Source of the DNA: DASRSS01 sp035656335
GTDB lineage: Bacteria > Actinomycetota > Actinomycetes > Mycobacteriales > Jatrophihabitantaceae
Direction: 5' to 3'
NCBI GenBank assembly: GCA_035656335.1
Contig: DASRSS010000241.1
Coordinates: 1-12,694, forward strand
Length of the DNA: 12,694 bases
Under the pieces are notes generated by a model. That model was not told where the DNA came from. It did no database searches and worked only from the letters and a program-made list of their open reading frames with translations. Within the stretch, counting starts at the first letter, position 1. Each line of letters starts with the position of its first letter. Made by a program: the position numbers and the translations under genes. Shown here piece after piece: positions 6,453-12,347 of the stretch.

Positions 6453-6926
6453 ATGTGTGAGTACTGCGGCTGCCAGAACGTCCCCGGGATCGCGCTGCTG
6501 ACCGAGGAGCACGACGCAATCCGCGCGGTCGCCCGGGACGTCATCAAGGCCGCTCACGCCGGTGACCGTGCCGGTGCCGTTGCCCGCACCCGACAGCTGC
6601 TCGCGCTGCTCGGCCCGCACACCGCCGTCGAGGAGCGGGGACTGTTCCCGGCCATGGCGCACGAGTTTCCCGACCACGTCGCCTCGCTGGAGAGCGATCA
6701 CCGCTTCATCGAGGGCACGCTCCACGGCATCCTCGACGAACCCACGGCGGATCCGCGCTGGGACGAGCGGCTGATCGGAGCGTGCGCGCGGCTGTTCGAT
6801 CACATCCTCCGCGAGCAGGACGGGCTGTTCCCGGCGACGCTTGCGGTGCTGACGCCGCAGCAGTGGGACGAACTTGCGGCGACCCGGGCGGCGATCACGG
6901 AGCGAGCGGCCACGCACAGCGCGTAG
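6453..6926 (+). CDS. Hemerythrin-like HHE-domain protein with N-terminal CxxCxC
   Basis: Soluble four-helix-bundle protein of 157 aa, predicted to bind a di-iron centre. The expected ligands are all present: His20 (EEHDAIR), His56 with Glu60 (HTAVE), His83 (SDHRFIEG), and His117 with Glu121 (HILRE). The N-terminus MCEYCGCQ carries three cysteines (C2, C5, C7), which is common in actinobacterial relatives and could add a metal or redox site. Hemerythrins bind O2 and some handle NO or peroxide; which applies here is not shown by sequence. ATG 6453 is chosen because relatives begin with this Cys motif; GTG 6444, overlapping the narK stop, is an alternative. The gene is 5 nt after narK, so the two form an operon, consistent with an NO or nitrite stress role. 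In M. tuberculosis the hemerythrin-like Rv2633c sits beside the DUF1876 gene Rv2632c, an analogous association. Confidence 0.92.
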   Translation: MCEYCGCQNVPGIALLTEEHDAIRAVARDVIKAAHAGDRAGAVARTRQLLALLGPHTAVEERGLFPAMAHEFPDHVASLESDHRFIEGTLHGILDEPTADPRWDERLIGACARLFDHILREQDGLFPATLAVLTPQQWDELAATRAAITERAATHSA

Positions 6927-6932
6927 GCGCTC

Positions 6933-6944
6933 GGCGGCGCCGCC
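6933..6944. repeat. 12-bp GC palindrome between convergent gene ends
   Basis: GGCGGCGCCGCC lies in the 38-bp gap between the hemerythrin stop and the USP stop. It is a perfect palindrome, but has no loop and no T-run, so it is at most a weak bidirectional terminator candidate in GC-rich DNA. Confidence 0.25.
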
Positions 6945-6964
6945 CGGCCCCGCGGCCCGGCTCC

Positions 6965-7525
6965 TCAGACGGCGCGCCGCGCTCCGACCGGAGCATGCCC
7001 GACCCCGGGCAGATCCGTTGCGAGCACGGCCTCGCCGTGCGCGTCCACGACCGCGACTGGACACGTCACCCGCTGGCGGAGCCACTGCGCGACTGCGCCG
7101 GGCACGCCGGGTGATCCCCCGGCTCCGAGCACCAGCAGGTCGGCGCCCGCACTGCGCGCAAGCAGCGTCGCGTACACGTCTCCGCCGACGAGTTCGGACA
7201 GGACGCATAGACCGCGGTCGCCGCAGGCGTCGCGAGCTGTCTGTGCGGCGTCGCGCAGCGCCCGCTGATCAGCGCTCTTGCTGGCCATGAGAGCGGCTAC
7301 GCCGGCCGAGGTCGCCGACGGTAACCACTCGGCTTCGCGCCAGGCGCGGACGAGCTGCAGCTCCGCTCCCGAGACGACCGCCTCGGCGACGGCTGCGCGT
7401 AGCGCGGCATGGCCCGACGCCGAAGCGGACACGCCCAGCACGACTCTGCCGACCCGGTTTGCGGAGCCGTGGGCCCGCGAATCCGACGCAGCGGCCGGCT
7501 GCCGTGTGCGACTTGTTCGGCTCAT
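6965..7525 (-). CDS. Single-domain universal stress protein
   Basis: UspA-family protein of 186 aa with one domain (about 25-165). It starts with a Ser/Arg-rich leader (MSRTSRTRQ), then RVVLGVSASASGHAALRAA (the usual DGS is SAS), a long middle helix region, and ends with LLVLGAGGSPGVPGAVAQWLRQRVTCPVAVVD. The ATP loop begins normally (GAGG), but the closing G-S/T is replaced by QW, so ATP binding may be lost or changed. ATG 7525 has an excellent ribosome site (GGAGG, 7 nt upstream), which decides against the in-frame ATG at 7597. It runs convergently to narK-hemerythrin and divergently from marR. It is distinct from the tandem USP at 2270, with little visible similarity beyond the fold motifs. 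Confidence 0.88.
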   Translation of the reverse strand: MSRTSRTRQPAAASDSRAHGSANRVGRVVLGVSASASGHAALRAAVAEAVVSGAELQLVRAWREAEWLPSATSAGVAALMASKSADQRALRDAAQTARDACGDRGLCVLSELVGGDVYATLLARSAGADLLVLGAGGSPGVPGAVAQWLRQRVTCPVAVVDAHGEAVLATDLPGVGHAPVGARRAV

Positions 7526-7610
7526 GGGAGCGCCTCCGATCCGGACCTCGACCAGCACCCCGACGGTCCCAAGGGCCGCGATACGCCACTGGGGCACGAG
7601 GGCCGGGACC

Positions 7611-7628
7611 GGTTGGGCCGTTGGGCCG
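7611..7628. repeat. Tandem GTTGGGCC direct repeat in usp/marR spacer
   Basis: GTTGGGCC occurs twice in immediate succession (phase of about 9 nt) in the 177-bp spacer between the USP and MarR genes. It is flanked by GGGAC and GTCCC half-sites, but these are not spaced like a DosR box. Function unknown; it may be a regulator-binding array for either divergent gene. Confidence 0.3.
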
Positions 7629-7677
7629 AGTCCCTGCGGCCGCCCAAGCCATCCGGCCGGCCAAAATCATGGCCTAC

Positions 7678-7702
7678 GCAACTGTTGCACTATGCTTCGA
7701 TC
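7678..7702 (+). promoter_or_regulatory. marR promoter -10 with overlapping palindrome (possible MarR operator)
   Basis: The -10-like hexamer TATGCT (7691-7696) ends 7 nt before the GTG at 7703, placing the transcription start at or next to the start codon: a leaderless arrangement common in actinobacteria. Just upstream is the palindrome GCAAC-T-GTTGC (7678-7688), positioned where a bound MarR dimer would block RNA polymerase. The -35 is not clear. Confidence 0.5.
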
Positions 7703-8179
7703 GTGGACAGTCGGCAGAAAGAGCCCGTGACGGACGAGGCGTCCACCGTCCTCGCCGGTCAGGCCGAGATCGTGGACGCCGTGCTGGCGGCGAACCGGGT
7801 GTTCGTCGCGGTCGCCTCCAACGCGCTCGCGAGCAGCACCGCGGACGTGACGCTGCCGCAGTTCCGGGCGCTGGTGTTGCTCGACGCGAACGGCACGATG
7901 TCCGTCGCCCAGCTGGCCGAGGCGATGGGAGTGGTGCCGTCGACCGCGACGCGCATGTGCGACCGGCTCGTGGCCAAGAAGCTGATCCGGCGGGAGATCG
8001 ACCAGAACAACCGGCGCCAGATGCTGCTCTCGCTCCACGCCAAGGGTGAAGAGCTCCTGGCGGAGAGCACGCGGCGGCGCAAGCAGCAGATCTCGCGGCT
8101 GCTGCGCGCAATCCCGCCCGCCGAACAGCATCGGCTGGCCGCGTCCTTGCGCGTGCTCGTCGCAGCGGCCGAGCGATGA
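7703..8179 (+). CDS. MarR-family transcriptional regulator
   Basis: DNA-binding regulator of 158 aa with a winged helix-turn-helix: LPQFRALVLLDANGTMSVAQLAEAMGVVPSTATRMCDRLVAKKLIRRE, followed by the wing motif DQNNRRQMLLSLHAKGEELL and a C-terminal dimerisation helix. GTG 7703 is taken as the start because a -10 hexamer lies 7 nt upstream (leaderless). GTG 7727, behind GAAAGAG, is an alternative that shortens the protein by eight residues. Its stop overlaps the ATG of the ClC gene (ATGA), so the two are translationally coupled and the regulator probably controls the chloride transporter as well as itself. The ligand is unknown. No Cys pair suggestive of thiol sensing is visible (a single Cys, in RMCDR). 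Confidence 0.93.
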   Translation: MDSRQKEPVTDEASTVLAGQAEIVDAVLAANRVFVAVASNALASSTADVTLPQFRALVLLDANGTMSVAQLAEAMGVVPSTATRMCDRLVAKKLIRREIDQNNRRQMLLSLHAKGEELLAESTRRRKQQISRLLRAIPPAEQHRLAASLRVLVAAAER

Positions 8180-10239
8180 CCCTGATCCCCCGCGGCGCGC
8201 TCCGCACCTTCGGCGTTCGGGTCGGCGGCTGGGTACGCCGCCAGTCCTACCTGCCCAAATGGTTGGTGCTCGGCGCCGCCATCGGGGTAATCGCCGGCCT
8301 GGGAGCCGTGGCCTTCTACTGGGCCCTGCGGGAGGCGGGCCATCTGCTGCTGGGCGACCTCGGTGGCTATCGCCCGCCGAGGCCCACCGGTGAAGGCGGC
8401 GGGGCCGGAACGGGCGGGTTCACCCGGTGGTGGGCGATCCCGCTGGTCGTGGGCGGGGGCGGTCTGCTGTCCGGCCTGCTGGTGTTCCGGCTGGCACCGG
8501 AGGCCGAGGGGCACGGCACCGACGCGGCCATCGACGCGGTCCACACCAACCCGCGCAAGATCCGCGCCCGCGCGGTGTTGGTGAAGCTGGTGTCCTCGGC
8601 GATCACCATCGGCTCCGGCGGCTCGGGCGGCCGGGAAGGCCCGACGGCTCAGATCTCGGCCGGGTTCGGCTCACTACTCGCGCGCACCCTCGACCTTTCC
8701 CCGGAGGACGGCCGGGTGGCGGTGTCCGTCGGAATCGGCTCGGGCATCGGCGCGATCTTCGGCGCCCCGCTGGGCGGCGCCGTGCTCGCCGCCGACATCG
8801 TCTACCAGGACGACTTCGAGTCCGAGGCGCTCGTACCGGGACTGGTCGCCTCCATCATCGCGTACACCGTCTTCGGTCTCACCGAAGGCTTCAAGCCGTT
8901 GTTCGGCTACGCCGCTCCCGGCTACCAGTTCCACCAGCCGGTGCAGCTGGTGTGGTTCGCCGTGATCGGCGTGCTGGCAGGCCTGGTCGGCCTTGCCTAC
9001 AACAGCGTCTTCTACGGGACGGTCCGGCTGTCCAACCGCCTGCCCGGGCACCGCGCCGTGAAGCCGGCTCTCGGCGGACTGCTGGTGGGCCTGCTGGGAC
9101 TGGCCGTCCCCGAAGCGCTCGGCACCGGCTACGGCTGGGTGCAGCACGCGCTGGACCGGCCGCAGCTGCTGCACCTGTCGATCTGGATAGTGCTGGCGTT
9201 GCCGCTGGCGAAGATCGTCGCGACGTCGCTGTCGATCGGGACGGGAGGCTCCGGCGGGATTTTCGGCCCCGGCATGGTCATCGGCGCGTTCGTCGGGGCG
9301 GCCGTGTGGCGCGTGCTCGAGCCGTTAGCGCCGGGCATCCCGCACAGCCCCGCGCCGTTCGTCATCGTCGGCATGATGGCCTGCTTCGGCAGCATCGCCC
9401 GAGCGCCGCTGGCGATGATGTTGATGGTCGCGGAGATGACCGGCAGCCTGACGATCCTCGCGCCGGCAATGGTGGCCGTCGGGCTGGCCTATCTGATCGT
9501 GCGCCGGGCCGGCCGGACGATCTACGTCAGCCAACTGCGCAACCGCGAGGAGGCTCAGGCCGCCCGGCTGCGGCTCGGACTGCCGCTGCTCGCACGCGTC
9601 CCGGTAGGCGAGGCCATGGTCACGCCGCGGCTGGTGCTCGACGCCGACACCCCGTTGGCGGACGCGGCCGTCGCGCTCGAGCGGGCCAAGGTTCCCGGCG
9701 CGCCGGTCACCGACCGGGACGGCCGCTTCGTCGGCATCGCCGCGGCCACATCCGTCGCGTCCCGCCTGGAAGCAGGGCATGACCAACCCGTCGCCTCGGT
9801 TGCCGATCCCACCGCGCCGACGCTGACCAGCTCCGCGACCCTCGACCAGGTCGTCGACGCACTGCCACAGGGTCAGCCGTGGTTGCCGGTCCTGGACGAC
9901 GAACGACGGGTCCACGGCATCATCGCGTTCAGCGACGTCGTGCGCGGGTACCGGCGAGCGGTGCGCGCCGACGCGTCCCGGCTGGCCCGCGTCGCCTCGA
10001 ACGCGAGCATCTACGAGCACCGGATCGCGCCGGACGCACCCGCCGTCGGCGCGACGATCGCGGACGCCGGGCTGCCGGACGGCACCATCGTGGTCTCCGT
10101 GTTGCGCGGCGACACGGTGCACTACGACGTCGGGCACCTGGTCCTTCAACCCGAGGACGTGCTGACCGTGCTGGCGCGTCCACAGACCGACGATGCGATC
10201 ACCGAGCTGCTCGGCGGGGCGAGGGCCGGCGGCGCCTGA
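8176..10239 (+). CDS. ClC-family chloride channel/transporter with CBS pair and RCK_C-like tail
   Basis: Membrane Cl- channel or Cl-/H+ exchanger of 687 aa. The ClC core spans about residues 28-465. The selectivity motifs are GHGTDAAIDAVH (in place of GSGIP), GSGGSGGREGP (146-156, gating Glu154) and GTGGSGGIFGP (355-365). At the position of the internal proton glutamate of E. coli ClC (Glu203), the GAPLGGAVLAADIVYQ segment aligns with Ile preceded by Asp, so channel rather than exchanger behaviour is possible. The cytoplasmic part has a CBS pair (about 475-597: VGEAMVTPRLVLDADTPL... and ...PWLPVLDDERRVHGIIAFSDVV), which in this class often binds adenine nucleotides. It ends in a TrkA_C/RCK_C-like module (about 611-680: LPDGTIVVSVLRGD...LQPEDVLTVLA). 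The start overlaps the marR stop as ATGA. Likely role: chloride or pH homeostasis under MarR control. Confidence 0.95.
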   Translation: MTLIPRGALRTFGVRVGGWVRRQSYLPKWLVLGAAIGVIAGLGAVAFYWALREAGHLLLGDLGGYRPPRPTGEGGGAGTGGFTRWWAIPLVVGGGGLLSGLLVFRLAPEAEGHGTDAAIDAVHTNPRKIRARAVLVKLVSSAITIGSGGSGGREGPTAQISAGFGSLLARTLDLSPEDGRVAVSVGIGSGIGAIFGAPLGGAVLAADIVYQDDFESEALVPGLVASIIAYTVFGLTEGFKPLFGYAAPGYQFHQPVQLVWFAVIGVLAGLVGLAYNSVFYGTVRLSNRLPGHRAVKPALGGLLVGLLGLAVPEALGTGYGWVQHALDRPQLLHLSIWIVLALPLAKIVATSLSIGTGGSGGIFGPGMVIGAFVGAAVWRVLEPLAPGIPHSPAPFVIVGMMACFGSIARAPLAMMLMVAEMTGSLTILAPAMVAVGLAYLIVRRAGRTIYVSQLRNREEAQAARLRLGLPLLARVPVGEAMVTPRLVLDADTPLADAAVALERAKVPGAPVTDRDGRFVGIAAATSVASRLEAGHDQPVASVADPTAPTLTSSATLDQVVDALPQGQPWLPVLDDERRVHGIIAFSDVVRGYRRAVRADASRLARVASNASIYEHRIAPDAPAVGATIADAGLPDGTIVVSVLRGDTVHYDVGHLVLQPEDVLTVLARPQTDDAITELLGGARAGGA

Positions 10240-10256
10240 AGCCGGCCGCAGCGTGC

Positions 10257-10281
10257 GTTTCGGTTCGACTTTGCTGGGTAG
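10257..10281 (+). promoter_or_regulatory. SigF/SigB-type promoter
   Basis: GTTT (10257-10260), a 15-nt spacer and GGGTAG (10276-10281) agree with the actinobacterial general-stress promoter (mycobacterial SigF GTTT-N15-17-GGGTAT; Streptomyces SigB GNNT-N14-16-GGGTA). The predicted transcript starts near 10288, giving a leader of about 42 nt that contains the ribosome site of the 10330 gene. Confidence 0.55.
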
Positions 10282-10329
10282 ACCGTGCGAGCCACCCGTG
10301 AGTGGACCAGCCGCCAGGAAGGGAATCGC

Positions 10330-11043
10330 ATGCCCAGCACGCACGGCCAGCACGAGGGTCCGACCGCGGATACGGACGTCACCGCCGTCGAGCTGACCCG
10401 GATCATGCTGCGACCCGTCGCCTCGCCGATCCCGGTCGGGTTCCTGGCGCTCGCGATCGGGACGTTCACCCTGGCCGGCCTGCAGCTGCGCTGGATCGCG
10501 CCAGGGCAGGGCCACGTCATCGGCCTGTGCCTGTTCGCGCTCGTCGCTCCCCTGCAGCTCGTCAGCTTCGTGATGGCCTTCCTCGGACGCGACAGCGCGA
10601 TCGCCTCCGGCATGGGTGTGCTGTTCGGGACGTGGCTGACCACCGGCCTGGTGCTGGTGTTCTCCAGCCCGGGATCGATCAGCGGCGGCCTGGGCCTGCT
10701 GCTCATCGCGTCCGCCGCGGCGCTGTTGGTACCGGTCCTGGTCGGGCTTGCCGGCAGACCGTTGGTGAGCGCAGTTCTGCTCGTGGCCGCGGTGCGTTTC
10801 GGCCTGTCCGGCGCGTACGAGCTCGGCGCGGGAACCGGTTGGCGCGACGCCTCCGCCGTGGTCGGGCTCGTGCTGGCGGCGCTGGCCTGGTACGCCGCGT
10901 GCGCCTTCGAGGCCGAGGCGGCGCAGCACCGGCCCATCCTGCCGACGTTCCGGACGGGCCCGCGGTCGAGCCCGGTGCCCGGAGCCAGCCCCGTCCCGTC
11001 TCCCCGCGTGCTGCGCGAGGCGGGCGTCCGCGAGCAGCTCTGA
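10330..11043 (+). CDS. Six-helix membrane protein resembling GPR1/FUN34/YaaH (acetate transporter) family
   Basis: Integral membrane protein of 237 aa. After a polar N-terminus (about 35 aa) comes ASPIPVGFLALAIGTFTLAGLQL, which resembles the NPAPLGL opening of acetate/succinate transporters. Further helices follow, including GMGVLFGTWLTTGLVLV, then a proline/serine-rich cytoplasmic tail (RSSPVPGASPVPSPRV). The overall layout suggests about six helices. The family assignment is by appearance only: the classical NPAPLGL is changed to SPIPVGF, so substrate is open. ATG 10330 is selected by a strong ribosome site (AGGAAGGGA, 5 nt upstream) over the in-frame ATG 10285, which would coincide with the predicted transcript start. 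Preceded by a SigF/SigB-type promoter, it is probably transcribed separately from ClC during stress or stationary phase. Confidence 0.75.
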   Translation: MPSTHGQHEGPTADTDVTAVELTRIMLRPVASPIPVGFLALAIGTFTLAGLQLRWIAPGQGHVIGLCLFALVAPLQLVSFVMAFLGRDSAIASGMGVLFGTWLTTGLVLVFSSPGSISGGLGLLLIASAAALLVPVLVGLAGRPLVSAVLLVAAVRFGLSGAYELGAGTGWRDASAVVGLVLAALAWYAACAFEAEAAQHRPILPTFRTGPRSSPVPGASPVPSPRVLREAGVREQL

Positions 11044-11048
11044 ACGGG

Positions 11049-11077
11049 TTACGGGCGCGTTAGGTCGCCGATAGGAT
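11049..11077 (+). promoter_or_regulatory. Probable housekeeping-type promoter of GAF-ANTAR gene
   Basis: TTACGG (11049-11054), a 17-nt spacer and TAGGAT (11072-11077) fit the sigma-A-like -35/-10 pattern, 28 nt before the GTG start and with GGGAAG in between as ribosome site. The -10 is good, the -35 moderate. Confidence 0.45.
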
Positions 11078-11104
11078 CATGGCCCATCCGGGAAGTCTGG
11101 CCCG

Positions 11105-11839
11105 GTGAGTAGCTCCGAACACCGGGACGGCAGCGTCGCGACGGACGAGCCGGTGTCCGGCCACCTCGCGGCCGTCCGGCTCGCCGACCTCGCCGCCGAG
11201 TTCGCGGCCGCTCCCCCGACCGACGTCACGCTGCAGCACGCGCTCGAGTACGCCGTCGACATCGTGCCCGGTTGCGAGCAGGCCGGCGTCTCGCTGCAGC
11301 TCAAGGGTGCCAACCTCTCCACGCCGGCCAGCGTCGGACCGCTCGCGGCCGCGTGCGACGAGCTGCAGCAGAAGCTCGGCGAGGGGCCGTGCATCACCTC
11401 GCTGCAGACGCAGTCCCTGGTCCGCGTCGACGACATGACCGCCGAGACCAGCTGGCCACGCTTCGCAAAGGCCGCCTCCGAACTCGGCCTGCGCAGCCTG
11501 CTCGCCTGCCAGCTGGCGACCGCCCGCGACCGGCTCGGCGCGCTGAACCTCTACTCGACGCAGCCCAACGCGTTCGACGAGAACTCCGAGATCCTCGCGC
11601 AGGCTTACGCCACGCACGTGGGTGTCGCGCTGGCGTCCGCCGAGCGCGAGGCCAACCTGCGCCAGGCGCTGGCCAGCCGCGAGGCGATCGGTCAGGCAAT
11701 CGGCATCCTCATCGAGCGGCACAAGCTGACCGCCAGCCAGGCGTTCGACCTGATGGTGCACATCTCGCAACGCACCCACGTCCGGTTGCGCGAGATCGCC
11801 GAGGAACTCGTCCGGACGGGAATCCTGCCCGGCGGCTAG
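11105..11839 (+). CDS. GAF-ANTAR RNA-binding antiterminator regulator
   Basis: Cytoplasmic regulator of 244 aa. A GAF sensor domain (about 35-165: LQHALEYAVDIVPGCEQAGVSLQL...LGEGPCI...LACQLATARDRLGALNLYS) is followed by a short helix and a C-terminal ANTAR domain (about 178-240: REAIGQAIGILIERHKLTASQAFDLMVHISQRTHVRLREIAEEL). ANTAR domains bind paired hairpins in leader RNAs and prevent termination; this GAF-ANTAR layout is typical of actinobacteria (Rv1626 is a receiver-ANTAR relative). The ligand of the GAF domain is unknown; Cys residues are present (GCEQ, GPCI, LACQ), but no haem motif can be identified. GTG 11105 follows GGGAAG by 8 nt. The stop shares a CTAG with the stop of the convergent STAS gene, a 3-nt overlap. 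Confidence 0.93.
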   Translation: MSSSEHRDGSVATDEPVSGHLAAVRLADLAAEFAAAPPTDVTLQHALEYAVDIVPGCEQAGVSLQLKGANLSTPASVGPLAAACDELQQKLGEGPCITSLQTQSLVRVDDMTAETSWPRFAKAASELGLRSLLACQLATARDRLGALNLYSTQPNAFDENSEILAQAYATHVGVALASAEREANLRQALASREAIGQAIGILIERHKLTASQAFDLMVHISQRTHVRLREIAEELVRTGILPGG

Positions 11840-12237
11840 TGCGGCGCGCGGCTGTGTGGTGCGCGCTCGTCGGCGCAGGTCTCGACAACGAGTAGCACCT
11901 CGTCCAGGCCGAGTTCGCGCAGCTCGCGCATGACCTCCGGGCCGGCACCGGTGATGATCGACGTCCCGCGCCGCGCCAGCATGCGGTAGTGGGTGCGCTC
12001 CAGCAGCGCGATCAACGGCGTGCTCAGTCGGCGGACGCCCGCCACGCTGATGCGCAGGAACCGGCGGCCGGCGGCGTAGTGCTCCTCCAGCAGCCGCTCG
12101 AGCGCGGCGACGCCGCCGGAGTCGAGGTCCCCGCTGACGCGGACCGTGGCCCGGGTCCGGTCCGCGAACGCGGTGTGGACACCGTGGTCCGTCTCGGGCT
12201 CTGCTGTCGTGTCGGACGGAAGCGAGGCCAGCGTCAT
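11836..12237 (-). CDS. STAS-domain protein (anti-sigma factor antagonist-like)
   Basis: Protein of 133 aa with a variable N-terminus (1-28) and a STAS domain (about 29-118: ATVRVSGDLDSGGVAALERLL...GRRFLRISVAGVRRLSTPLIALLERTHYRMLARRGTSIITGAGPEVMRELRELGL). STAS antagonists bind anti-sigma kinases and release a stress sigma factor. The canonical phosphorylation motif D-S-S-G is replaced by LSTP (71-74), so regulation by phosphorylation at Ser72/Thr73 is possible but not assured. ATG 12237 is supported by AGGAG 8 nt upstream; the earlier GTG 12258 would include that ribosome site inside the gene. A SigF/SigB-type promoter lies 84 nt upstream, suggesting feedback from the general-stress sigma factor. 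No anti-sigma kinase gene is in the window. Confidence 0.87.
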   Translation of the reverse strand: MTLASLPSDTTAEPETDHGVHTAFADRTRATVRVSGDLDSGGVAALERLLEEHYAAGRRFLRISVAGVRRLSTPLIALLERTHYRMLARRGTSIITGAGPEVMRELRELGLDEVLLVVETCADERAPHSRAPH

Positions 12238-12320
12238 GGTGCGAACTCCTGCGATCACGACGTCGGACTCCGAGCACCGCCTGTGGTCCAGGTCGGCTGC
12301 CGGAGTGTCGTGCGGAATTC

Positions 12321-12347
12321 GTACCCGCGCTGAGAGTTGGCTAAACC
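12321..12347 (-). promoter_or_regulatory. SigF/SigB-type promoter of STAS gene
   Basis: Read on the minus strand: GGTTT (12347-12343), a 16-nt spacer and GGGTAC (12326-12321), an essentially perfect match to the SigF/SigB general-stress consensus (GGTTT-N15-17-GGGTAY). The -35 abuts the stop codon of the topoisomerase gene. The predicted transcript has a leader of about 77 nt before ATG 12237. Confidence 0.7.

Noticed and set aside
6639..6655. GGGACTGTTCCC in the hemerythrin gene as a regulator site
   Set aside because: Intragenic, with wrong half-site spacing for DosR; explained by coding of Gly-Leu-Phe-Pro.
7561..7635. GGGAC, GTCCC and GGCCC half-sites in the usp/marR spacer as a DosR box
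   Set aside because: No pair has the required 4-nt spacing; GGGAC-N5-GGGCC and distant GTCCC are not the proper dyad.
8218..8235. GGGTAC within the start of clc as a SigF/SigB -10
   Set aside because: No GTTT at 14-17 nt upstream, and it lies inside the coding sequence.
9325..10929. A 534-codon minus-strand open frame opposite clc and the next gene
   Set aside because: Low-complexity composition (Arg, Gly, Gln, Asp rich) and no motif; it is antisense to clearly conserved ClC/CBS coding sequence.
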